The notes beneath the pieces are model-generated. The model saw nothing but the letters and a program-made list of their open reading frames with translations, ran no database searches and was not told the DNA's origin. The translations under genes and the position numbers were made by a program. 64,000 nt of DNA from Plotosus lineatus (lineage: Eukaryota; Chordata; Actinopteri; Siluriformes; Plotosidae): the NCBI GenBank assembly GCA_024760905.1, contig CM045734.1, positions 37,221,064 to 37,285,063 on the forward strand, given 5' to 3'. This document shows positions 55,701 through 64,000 of this stretch, one piece after another. Position 1 is the stretch's first letter. Each line of letters starts with the position of its first letter.

Positions 55701-58700
55701 TTACAAAAAGCTCACATATTTTATGTGGTACATGGCAAATAACATGCTGTGAATCTCTAGGACGAAAATTGTATTTTGATATTTGACCGAAGCAAAGATA
55801 AAAGCAGGTGTCAGAAGGAAAGACGGGGTGAAAAGTGACTTGCCACTCTAGTACAACAGTAAAGTGAGTGCTGTGTAGTTAACGGCTGAAGAAAATGCAT
55901 CACTTGGACCTTCTCTAGGAAACATGGATAGATACACAGATAGTAGGGTGGTTGGAGAAATGGAAGGTACACCTACCACTTGCACGTCGGAGGGCACTCT
56001 GGAGAGGAAGTCCAGCAGCTCGTTGTTGTCAATAGTGTATGGGTCTCGTAGCTTCTTTGTGAATTTATTCATCCCTGAAATTTGGGTAGACACAGCAGTA
56101 TTACACCTCAGTAAGGGGGCACAAGTGCACTTCAGCAGTGTGTCAAAAGAGGCTGTGTGCTACTCTGGCAACACAGGATCAAAAGGCTTTCTGAAACCCC
56201 ATTTTCTAAGTAAAGATCAGCTGCCATTATGCCCACAAGAGCACTGCTCTATGGCCTTTGAGAGCTGCTGCTCAAGTCTGGAAGAGTGAACAAAGGAGCA
56301 CAGACCATTAGCTATGAGGCTGTGTTTGGTCCCAGCTCACCTCTTCAACTACTTCCCTGCTGTTTCTGGAGCCTGAAGTGTGCAGATGATAGAAACAGTT
56401 CATCTGCATCTCTACTGGAGCTGCACTTCTGACTTATTCATTGTATTCTAACACACATTTTATATTAAATATAGACGTTCGTTTAGTATATAGTAATAGA
56501 TCTGAATATACATTACTGCTGATACGGGAGATGTTCATGACTCACCCCAGGCCAGGATGATGTATCTGAGAGGAACAAAATAAACAATAAGTGTGGCCAC
56601 ACACAGTGCCACTATGGCCAGCCAGCTGAGAAAAGGCACAGTCCAATTGAAAGTACTGCGAAAACACACAAGAGCTCAGTTAGTTTCTTTCTGTATTTAT
56701 ATTTTATGTTTACACAAAGTTGCCAGATTGTGGCTCATATGTAGGAAAACTCCTAATTTTTTTGTGTTGTTCAATGTAATTCTGTTTAGATGATATTTAA
56801 CCACAGTTTAGTACGTTAATTGGATTTCAAATTATAGTCTAGTCTTGCAAAACATAGTGCAAACATTCTGAAATGTTTTCCTTACAGATGGCTTTGGGAC
56901 AGGCTTATTTTTGCAAACAAAACTGAAATACATTGTACTACACATATAATAAGAATATTGTATGATAATGATATAACGATTACTTCCAGACCACTAATGA
57001 GACTAATTAAGCGATGCTACAAGTATGTCAAATACACACTACGTTCATTCACATGGCTACTATGGTAGTGCTAGTTATCATCAGCGGTCATAGCAAACAG
57101 GAATATAATTTTTAGCAATATACCTTTGGATGTAAAATTTGAAAGCTTGTCAGATGAAGACAAAAATAACAGAAAAATGGGAGCATCTTTAACGTTTTTA
57201 AAACAATGTGAGCTAGTGAGCCTGAACAAAGTGAGTGTAACTTCTTCAGGCTAAAGCGGACTTCACACAAAAGGAATACGCACAAAATCCCACACTAAAT
57301 GTTCCTGAGGGCTGAACAGAACAAACTGATAAAGATAAAGAGATCTTTATTCTCAACTGCTACATGAACAATGAAACTCGGTACAAAGATCAGAAGGAAC
57401 AATCAATAATCAAAATTTAAAAAAAAATTAAAATTAAAATTAAATCAAAATGGCTGGCCATGTCTTTCATTGTCTGTGGTGCGCGGCAGTAAAAAAAAAC
57501 ATTGCTGACTTTCGTCAAGAGTAGCTGCATAGCTGTCAGCATTTTTCTGCCCGGTGAGCTGTCCAGGGTGTATCCTGCACTAGCCCAGAGTCAGCAGAGA
57601 TGGGCGTCAGCCTCCCCGCAACCCTAATTAGGATTATGCGGTTCAGAAAACAAATGAATGAATCAAAATGTTTTGATATCTTATTCATAAACAAATCAAA
57701 GGATATTTTAACTGAATATTTAACAATTGTTTTAATTAAGTACTTGGGCTCAACAATCCAGAGCAATGGAGAGTGTGGAAGAGAGGTGAAGAAGGCAGGT
57801 TGGAATGGTTGGAGAAAAGTGTCCGGTGTGATAGGAGGGTATCGGCAAGAATGAAAGGAAAAGTGTACAAGACGGTGATGAGGCCAGCGATGTTGTATGG
57901 TTTAGGAACAGTGGCCCTGTGGAAAAGACAGGAGGCAGAGCTGGAGGTAGCAGAGATGAAAATGTTGAGGTTTTCTTTGGGAGTAACGAGGATGGATAGG
58001 ATCAGAAATGAGTACATCAGAGGGACAGCACATGCAAGAGGTTTAGGAGACAAAGTCAGAGAGGCTCGATTGAGATGGTTTGGACATGTACAGAGGAGAG
58101 ATAGTGAGTATATTGGTCGTAGGATGCTGAGGTTGGAACTTCCAGGCAGAAGGCCTAGAGGAAGACCAAAGAGGAGATTTATGGATGTGGTGAAGGAAGA
58201 CATGAAGGTAGTTGGAGTAAGAGTAGAAGATGCAGAGGATAGGGTGAGATGGAGGCAGATGATTCGCTGTGGCGACCCCTGAAGGGAACAGCCAAAAGGA
58301 AAAGAAGAAGAAGATTAACAAGTGTTGAACGGATGGATAACGAGCTATGTGCACGCTCTTTATATGATTACCATATTGAAACAGATCACCTTGAGTTTGG
58401 CCACATGTGTACAGTAAAACATTCGCACACTGACTGAATAATTTTTTCCTGCTGTATTGCGCAAGTTCCAAAGATGCCTAAAAAGTTCAGAAAGAAGCAG
58501 ACGCCCCCAAAGCAGCATTCCTTCAGTAAGCATGCAAGCCTCCTTGGCTACCACCCACATCTTCACCTGAAGAAACTGCTGCATCCCAAAAAGCCAAGTC
58601 TTTCTGCCCCAACTTTTTTCACCAGCATCCAACAGAAACATCTCTCCCGAGTCCATCTGATGTTCCACATTTGCAATAGAACTAGTAGGGAAGACCAAGA

Positions 58701-60148
58701 AGACCAGGACCATAAAGAAAGACTTCAAGATCAGGAGAGTGGAATATGAATAATAAGCTTGCTGAGAAATTTTCTCCCTTGGGATGGACAGATGAGGTCG
58801 TAGTGATAACTAGCTGCAATCTTACTTTAGACTAACAAGACATTCCCATAGCGCATACAGAGCGTTCGCGCTGTGCATGGGCTGCCTGCCGGCATACGGC
58901 GAAAATCTTTATGCGTGCAAAGAAAGAAAATGTACAAGAATTTATTCAAACGATTAAAAACAAAATCCAAACAAACTTCAGTGTCCTGCAGCGGATGCCA
59001 ACAATTGTAAATACACTGACAAACACCAGGCCAATTCGTCATCACGTGAAGGTTACTTTAAAAGCAGTTTCACACTTGAGGGTGTGCGGTTGTACTGAAT
59101 ATCATGTGACTGAGGTGGCTCAGGGTTTAAAGGATCTGGGTTAGTGATCATAAGCTCGGGGTTCCCATTTCCAATACCACCAAACTGCAAGACTCTTAGT
59201 CCTCAACCGCTCAGTTGTTTAAGTGTGGTTTTTAAAATGTAAGTTGCTCTGGATAAGGGCATCTGCCACGTTACATAAAATGTAACGCATCATATGACTT
59301 CCTGCCATGGTGAAGGTTTTTACAGCTTTTTTACTCAAACCACAACATTTTTTTATTTCACTTTAAACCTACAGAACATATGTCAATAATTGTCATTAAA
59401 TTATTTAACTTAAAACTATAATAATGTTGACAGGTCAGTGGTGGACTAGTGGTGTAGGGCGTTGGATCGATGATCTTAAGGTTGGGGGTTCGAGTCCCAT
59501 GCTCCACAAGGTTGTCACTGCACACACACACACACACACACACACCCACACCCCAGTGCAGCTAATTGGGTTCTCAAAGGCTGGCCATGTCTCTCACTGT
59601 CTATGGTGTGAGGCTGTAAAAGAACCATTGCTGACTTTCAACAAGAGTAGCTGCAAAAACCGTCAGCGCGTTTCCGCCCTGCGATGGCCTGGTGAGCTGT
59701 CCAGGGTGTACTCTGCCCTCGCTCGGAGTCGGCGACCCTAATTAGGATTAAGCGGTTATAGAAGATGAACTGGAGATGAATAATATTGATAAACTGTGAT
59801 TTTTTTTTTTTTTACTATAGTGCCAAATTGCAAAATCTACGACCCCCCGATGAGTCTGCACAGACAATCATGAAGTCTGTGTTTCCTAAAAATAACAAAT
59901 GGACCAGACCACTGATTTACTCATGACAATTATATGTGGTTTATAAGTTCAAATTTCTTAATAAACAAATACACAATAAAACATTGTTTGTTGTGAGGTG
60001 AATTAGTAAAAAAAAAAAAAAGCACAATGCTGCCTCACTTTTTAATCCTCTCCCCATAGGAGGCCACTTCATCTAGCGCATTTTGCACACTGATGCAAAC
60101 ATCCTGAATGGCGTACAACTTGTCCATGAATCCTTTTCGCTCTGAATC
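46710..60148 (-). CDS. mctp1: mctp1 (multiple C2 and transmembrane domain protein 1), 3' part of gene, 4 exons
   Basis: Gene-level entry. MCTP1 is an ER-anchored protein with several C2 domains that bind calcium, plus two C-terminal membrane regions (established knowledge). Exons on the minus strand are 60148-60039, 56655-56546, 56074-55977 and 46781-46710. The 110+110+98+72 nt join in frame to 129 residues and a TAG. Residues 1-37 are the linker before the second membrane region ([25 protein letters not shown]). Residues 38-73 are the membrane hairpin ([31 protein letters not shown]). The rest is the conserved tail ([45 protein letters not shown]) ending RKKNNPG. C2 domains and the first membrane region lie right of the window. 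The VQVVQY-type tail and slf1 synteny favour MCTP1 over MCTP2. Confidence 0.94.
48298..48533. repeat. foldback element, arms of about 115 bp
   Basis: The left arm (GTGAGGC, AATGTAGGCGCTTGTCACAA, TTTCAAGTGAGCAAGTG) is the imperfect reverse complement of the right arm (CACTTGCTCACTTGAAACAT, CAACAAGCGCCTACATTCTG), with a loop of about 4-6 bases near 48414. Single-arm versions occur at 7218-7310 and 22795-22890. Confidence 0.9.
48534..50890. other. mctp1 last intron, mainly unique
   Basis: Several A runs (50067-50078, 50731-50758) but no recognised transposon or exon. Positions 49530-49900 and 50400-50660 look like unique, possibly conserved DNA. Confidence 0.35.
50900..52140. other. candidate conserved non-coding block in mctp1 last intron
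   Basis: The strongest non-coding candidate. 51950-52110 is rich in TAAT-type motifs (AAGTCTAATTCGTAATGCAT, ACATTTAATCAATTAGCATG) without simple repeats. The whole block is free of the repeats that fill the flanks. Confidence 0.38.
52240..52572 (-). mobile_element. tRNA-headed SINE, tail type alpha, with target duplication
   Basis: The plus strand runs from CTGCTTAATCCTAATTAGGG to CAGCACCTTACCACCAGGCC. GTGTATTTT lies at 52231-52239 and 52573-52581. Nearly full length. Confidence 0.88.
52590..54180. other. mctp1 last intron, probable eroded repeat
   Basis: Positions 53250-53570 hold broken frames ([19 protein letters not shown], then HQVSRTTV) that resemble a DNA-binding part of some transposase; the family is not identified. 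The rest is plain. Confidence 0.3.
54184..55494 (+). mobile_element. GGATCC-ended MITE copy 6, split by a Tigger-like element
   Basis: Left end CAGGGATCCCTCATTTTCCG, right end AAGTAGCGAGGGATCACTG, TA at 54182-54183 and 55495-55496. Two C runs (54227-54241, 54292-54307) in the left part. The inner insertion at 54359-55172 splits the core at ATCGATA/AATACATA. Confidence 0.92.
54359..55172 (-). mobile_element. Tigger/pogo-like element nested in MITE copy 6
   Basis: 814 bp, CAGTGGTACCTCACCTTACG to AAGGTGAGGTACCACTG, with TA at 54357-54358 and 55173-55174. A transposase N-terminal remnant lies at about 54505-54650 (-), interrupted by a (TG)n at 54658-54690. Confidence 0.93.
55495..55976. other. 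mctp1 last intron, proximal part
   Basis: Unique sequence next to the exon at 55977-56074; nothing recognised. Confidence 0.4.
55977..56074 (-). CDS. mctp1: mctp1 exon, conserved C-terminal domain
   Basis: 98 nt, acceptor AAATTTCAG, donor GTAGGT. The first two bases complete the Gly codon. It encodes [20 protein letters not shown] then [12 protein letters not shown], the most conserved cytosolic block of the MCTP family. It is separated from the last exon by a 9.2-kb intron. Confidence 0.96.
56546..56655 (-). CDS. mctp1: mctp1 exon, membrane hairpin
   Basis: 110 nt, acceptor TTTTCGCAG, donor GTGAGT. It encodes [19 protein letters not shown] and [16 protein letters not shown] plus the first base of a Gly codon. 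About 30 nearly continuous hydrophobic residues fit a reticulon-like membrane hairpin holding the protein in the ER. Confidence 0.95.
56656..57440. other. mctp1 intron, unique sequence
   Basis: AT-rich, no repeat family or exon recognised apart from short A runs. Confidence 0.4.
57453..57660 (+). mobile_element. tRNA-headed SINE, tail type alpha, 5' truncated
   Basis: Begins in the body (CTGGCCATGTCTTTCATTGT) and ends ATTAGGATTATGCGGTTCAG and AATGAATG. AATCAAAATG flanks it at 57443-57452 and 57661-57670. Confidence 0.88.
57735..58316 (+). pseudogene. RTE-like LINE, 3' end of ORF2 and 3' tail
   Basis: C-terminal part of a reverse-transcriptase [22 protein letters not shown], then after one frameshift near 57830 [39 protein letters not shown] and [17 protein letters not shown]. 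These are typical of fish non-LTR retrotransposon ORF2 ends. The element finishes with GGCGACCCCTGAAGGGAACA and an AAGAAGAAG tail. 5' truncated and dead. It lies in an mctp1 intron in the opposite orientation to the gene. Confidence 0.88.
58474..58749 (+). other. unrecognised 91-codon open frame
   Basis: Basic, Lys/His/Ser-rich ([20 protein letters not shown]), ending after an acidic [10 protein letters not shown] stretch. It has no splice sites or homology known to me. It lies just after the LINE tail in an mctp1 intron. Probably not a gene, but it is an ordered frame. Confidence 0.2.
59108..59285 (+). mobile_element. fish SINE with GGATAAGGGCATCTGCC tail
   Basis: Tail AGTTGCTCTGGATAAGGGCA then TCTGCCACG and ATGTAACG, the common 3' end of a widespread fish SINE; the head is GAGGTGGCTCAGGG. 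Confidence 0.75.
59431..59778 (+). mobile_element. tRNA-headed SINE, tail type alpha, full length
   Basis: Head CAGTGGTGGACTAGTGGTGT, B box GGTTCGAGTCCC, a (CA)n at 59520-59545 inside the body, tail CCCTAATTAGGATTAAGCGG. AATAATGTTGA / AATAATATTGA flanks it (59420-59430, 59779-59789). Confidence 0.92.
60039..60148 (-). CDS. mctp1: mctp1 exon, linker before second membrane region
   Basis: 110 nt, phase 0 start, ending with two bases of a split Asn codon. Acceptor CTCACAG, donor GTGAGG. It encodes [17 protein letters not shown], then [15 protein letters not shown]. The polypyrimidine tract on the minus strand is long (the GA-rich plus strand 60151-60220). Confidence 0.94.
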
Positions 60149-60339
60149 CTGTGAGAAAGGGGGAGAGAGAGGAGGATGGGGGGGAGAGAATGAGGGAAAG
60201 AGAGACAAACAGACAGAGAGGTTGGGCACATGCATTTTTTTAACCCTTAAGAACTGACTGTACAGCTTCAAAGACTTGGAGAGCTCACTGTCTCCACCTA
60301 CTCAGAGTTGTTCATGCATCGTATGCAAAATTGGCAAGT

Positions 60340-60366
60340 AACTTTTTTTTTTTTTTTTTTTTTTTT
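60340..60366 (+). repeat. poly-T tract
   Basis: About 26 T. Confidence 0.9.
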
Positions 60367-61097
60367 GGAAGAAAGAATAAGTACCTCTACACTGACATTT
60401 CAGATGTAAATTGTATGATCCTTTGAATTTTCTCTCTCCTTGTCTTTAGGAAGAGTAAGCCATTCTAGACCATTAACTCGTGGTGATGTCATCGCGCTCA
60501 CGCTCAATACCATCACCATTTCAAGGTTTAAATATGGAACCGTTCAACATTTGATGGTTGAGAAGAGCTTTAAGAGCTGAAGTCCACTGGTGCTCTAGTG
60601 CACGCCCTGTCCTAAATAATGTCCGCTCTGGGGTTTTAGCCAGAGAGGAAAATTGGTCATGCAACAGTTAGGATAACATGTGGTTCGGAAAATGCAGTGA
60701 TAAAGAGGACAGTGACACGAAGGCTGATTTTGTGAGTGAACATGCCGGGATCTCCAAACACAAGCACTTAATGTGTAACCTTAAACTATTAATACTATAA
60801 AATAATTTAATGCTCACAGTACAAGGTGTTTCCCACAAAAACGGTTTCAATAGTACTCCGTGAACTAGAGGTCTGTGCCGTCCTGTTTTTTTGTTGTTGT
60901 TTGTTTTACCCAAATGCGCTCGGCATGTACATGGGGTGGAACTGCAAGAGAACACATTGCGATGAACTTCTATCATCTGAGAATGGGGATTTAAGCCTAT
61001 CGTGGCCACAAACTCACTAAAGCGGTAGAGTTGACAAATAGTTCTGATCTTTTTCCAGGCTTCACCTGTCCGGCATGGGTGAGTCTGTACACTAGAT

Positions 61098-61428
61098 CAG
61101 TAGTCCCCAACCACCGGTCCGCGGACCGGTACCAGTCCACGGCTCAATTGGTATCGGTCCGCAGAAGAAATAATTCATTATTTCCGTTTTATTTATTATC
61201 TGAGTCTGAACGATCTTTAATTTTGGAAAAGTCTTTTATTTTGAAAAATGACCGGAATACCCCCTTGTGGGTAATAATAATAATAATAATAACAACAACA
61301 ACATTTTATATGAATGTTATATTTACAATACAAACAATCTATGACACCACCCCCAGCCCCACCCCAGTCCGCGGTAGATTTGCCAAGTGTTGGCCGGGCC
61401 GTGGTGCTAAAAAGGTTGGGGACCACTG
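61098..61428 (+). mobile_element. hAT-type non-autonomous element
   Basis: 331 bp, CAGTAGTCCCCAACCACCGG to AAAAAGGTTGGGGACCACTG. CACTAGAT / CCCTAGAT (8 bp, one mismatch) flanks it. Internal (AAT)n(AAC)n at 61269-61291. Confidence 0.92.
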
Positions 61429-61649
61429 CCCTAGATAGCTTCAGATTGGTGTTCTTATCTGACAGGAGAGGAGCCCAGTGCAGTCTTCTGCTGATGACTA
61501 CATCCACCTCAGGTTTTAATGTATTGGGCATTCTGAGATGCTTTTCTGCTCACCATGGTTGCACACAGTGATGATTTGATTTACTATAGACTTCATGTAA
61601 GCTGACATCAGTCTAATCTCTTCTGATATCACCTAGGTGTTTCATCCTG

Positions 61650-61850
61650 GAGACCCTCCACAAAGCACAGTGCAGCTAGATGGGTTATCAAAGGCTAGCC
61701 ATGTGTCTCACGCTCTGTGTTGAGAGGCATGTAGAATAAGCATTGATGGCATCTGTAAAGAGTAAGCCATTGGATTGCAATTAGCATGTTTCTGCCTCCC
61801 GAGGGCCTGGCTACCTGTCCATGGTGTACCCTGCCCTCATTTTCTCAACT
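61650..61850 (+). mobile_element. tRNA-headed SINE fragment, eroded, tail type alpha
   Basis: Body GGGTTATCAAAGGCTAGCCA, then GTTTCTGCCTCCCGAGGGCC; the tail is truncated. Confidence 0.65.
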
Positions 61851-62607
61851 TCTGAAATATTCAACCAGGCCACTAGTAAAGTCTGAAAGATCACATTCTG
61901 GTGTGTGACGTAAACATTACCTGAAACTCTTGCCCTGTATATCACGCTGCTCCCACAATCATCTGATTTGATGACTATATAAATGTACAGGTATACCGAT
62001 GCTCCCAATATAGTGAATAATGTATGTTATTGATCAAGGCCTTTTCAATATTTAGTAAAGCTGAAAATCAGTGTAGCAATTTCACTACACAAATCATTCC
62101 TTGCTTTCAGGCCAAACTTGGCAAAGTTCAGTCACATATGGCCAGTTTTGGCAATGCAAAGTGTGTGACTGTCCAAAAGGAGGCCCAGTTTTAAATGGTA
62201 ACTTAAAATGTAATAACATTTGAAATCAATGCCAAACATTTCCCAAAGTAACATTGTGTGGCATTTCAGTTTAGGCCTGAAGTGAGATACGGTCTCATGT
62301 AGGCCGAGTTGTGATTTTCTGGTAGACAGGGCCACACGAGTTATTTTTCCATCATACCAGGGATTGTCTTGCAATATTAATTTGAATATTAATCTGAATC
62401 TTTTTAATATATAATAAATGAGAGAAAAGAAGAGCGAAGCCTCAAACAATTATCTTTGTTTCTTTTCTTGTCCTCCTGTACTGCATGTATGGAAGATTTT
62501 ACATAAAATAACATTTTAAAAATAGATGAGAGCCTGGCATTGGTTATCACTCATTACCTCCTAAACTAGTTTCACTAAAGAAAATACCAGGTTCTAACAG
62601 TCCTTAT

Positions 62608-62629
62608 TCTCTCTCTCTCTCTCTCTTTG

Positions 62630-62689
<60 letters not shown>

Positions 62690-62690
62690 C
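62608..62690 (+). repeat. (TC)n then (CA)n microsatellite
   Basis: CT-rich 53 bases, then about 15 CA units. Confidence 0.93.
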
Positions 62691-62734
62691 AGTAATGGAT
62701 AAAAGCTGTATGACAAAAACGTCTTCAAGACTCA

Positions 62735-62855
62735 TCATTCATTCACTTTCTGAACTACTTCATCCTAATTAGGGTTACGGGGACACCCAACTCAGCCGAC
62801 TCTGGGAGAGGGCAGAGTACACCCTAGACAGCTTGACAAGCCATTGCAGAGGTCT
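62735..62855 (-). mobile_element. SINE tail fragment, type alpha
   Basis: Reverse of the alpha tail (CATCCTAATTAGGGTTACGG, ACTCAGCCGACTCTGGGAG). Confidence 0.7.
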
Positions 62856-62859
62856 TTAA

Positions 62860-64000
62860 AACTGAAGCTCTAAAAATACTATCAACTAAATGCGTAAAAT
62901 TACTATGAACCAAAATTATATTTGGTGTTTAGGACCCACTGCTTCAAAAAAAAAAAAAAAAAAGAAACAACGAAAACACAGTATCAACTACAATGTCTGC
63001 AGTTTAATATGAAAATAATATTGTTTTCACTGGAATTGTTTTCCGTCTAGCTAGAGTAACCACTTGTACTTGCTCCTTAATGTTGTACACTATGGCCAGC
63101 AGCCTTCATGTGTAATTTTTAACTGATACTCAAGTTCCTTTTTTATTTTATTTAATTTTTTTTTTTTTTTACTGATAAGCAAACGTTTTAACTTATTTTT
63201 TAACTTCTGTTTTTTTGGGGGGTTTTTTTGCACCGACTCACTAAGGTAAAATTCAACAAGTAAAAATTCATAACATTTGCCGCGTTACCACCCCTCTAAA
63301 AAAGACCGTCACAGACTTTTGCACAGAACCGTAAGACGGTGTAGTAGCTAATGTTTTCTGTGGCCAAGAACCAGGTGTGTGGCACGGAAGCTCACAGGCA
63401 GTGTCAAGCTATGCCCAGCTCCAGCCTGGCACCACTACAGAGACTACGCTCATGCTCTTCATGAAGATCAATTGAAATGTCAGTGTCATAGTGGATAATA
63501 CCATCCCAGAGCCGGCCAGCGCCTTGAGCCCAAAGATCAAACGCTGCTGTGCAAATGAGGGCAGAGACAAAAGGATGGGATATTTCTATACAAATGCCGT
63601 TACATAAGCCATTTCTTTTAGTTCTGTATGCCATGCACTGTCTGTGATGACTTTTGGAGTGGAAATTAATGCAATTGCACTGATGTGATGTATAATCATG
63701 TCTGGATTTGCATCTATTTCACACTCGCATTATGTGTACAAGTTCTCTGAACTGAACTTTTCTACAGGAAGAGAAATGCTTCACATCTTGCTATTATGTA
63801 CCAGAAAAAAAGGTGCTCGGGTCTTATTACATTGAGCCTCTATAGATGGAGTTTTAAAGAATATAACCTCCAGATTTTTTTTTAAACATGCATTCAAATA
63901 ATTTTCCCTTCCCAGGCTTCTTCCTCATTTATTCTTTATGATGTAAAAAAAAAACCATAAATATGGCCCATGAAGCCACAATGCCTCCTGAAAGCCAACA
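62860..64000. other. mctp1 intron, mostly unique
   Basis: A and T runs at 62946-62962 and 63157-63170. A unique block at 63380-63640 reads like conserved DNA (see findings). No mctp1 exon found here. Confidence 0.35.

Noticed and set aside
58043..58471. 142-codon minus-strand frame
   Set aside because: Antisense shadow of the LINE ORF2 remnant.
5103..59778. tRNA-like sequences with A and B boxes
   Set aside because: They are heads of repeated SINEs with body and tail, not cloverleaf-forming single tRNA genes.
1..64000. CRISPR arrays, operons, prophage or bacterial defence systems
   Set aside because: Sequence is a vertebrate genome with spliced genes; repeats are interspersed or simple, with no spacer pattern.
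60149..64000. Next upstream mctp1 exon (acidic linker before DSERKG)
   Set aside because: I looked for the expected acidic stretch on the minus strand and did not find it; it probably lies right of the window.

Overview
This is eukaryotic, almost certainly teleost fish, genomic DNA. It carries interrupted vertebrate genes with GT-AG introns, many (TG)n and (TA)n microsatellites, and a dense layer of fish-type transposons: Tc1-like, Tigger/pogo-like and hAT elements, tRNA-headed SINEs and an RTE-like LINE tail. I cannot fix the species from sequence alone. No prokaryotic features, CRISPR arrays or operons are present.

Layout. Positions 1327-40100 (+) hold the last 13 coding exons of slf1 (ANKRD32), about 702 codons. 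They cover the central helical (NSE5-like) region, the ankyrin repeats and the C-terminus. The N-terminal BRCT exons lie left of the window. The slf1 exons are compact up to about 7 kb and then spread out; an 18.2-kb intron (21337-39525) separates the ankyrin exons from the terminal exon. Positions 60148-46710 (-) hold the last four coding exons of mctp1: the end of the cytosolic linker, a membrane hairpin, the conserved C-terminal domain and a 23-residue final tail. The two genes converge, with their stop codons about 6.6 kb apart. All exon phases join cleanly, so both genes look intact. As I recall, SLF1 and MCTP1 are also convergent neighbours in human, so the synteny supports both calls.

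The rest is introns and intergenic DNA. Three kinds of material fill it. (1) Transposable elements, many with readable target-site duplications and nested two or three deep. (2) Simple repeats. (3) Stretches of unique, balanced-composition sequence, such as 18.5-19.6, 26.5-28.1, 32.6-34.6, 43.6-44.3 and 50.9-52.1 kb, which read like conserved non-coding elements; this needs alignment to prove.

Functionally the two genes are unrelated. SLF1 belongs to the RAD18-SLF1-SLF2 pathway that brings SMC5/6 to DNA lesions. MCTP1 is an ER-anchored multi-C2 calcium-binding protein. I found no convincing new gene system. The most unusual signals are a tRNA-headed SINE found with two different LINE-like tails, one matching an RTE-like LINE end in the same window; a 235-bp foldback whose arm sequence recurs in two other elements; and several datable nested insertions.
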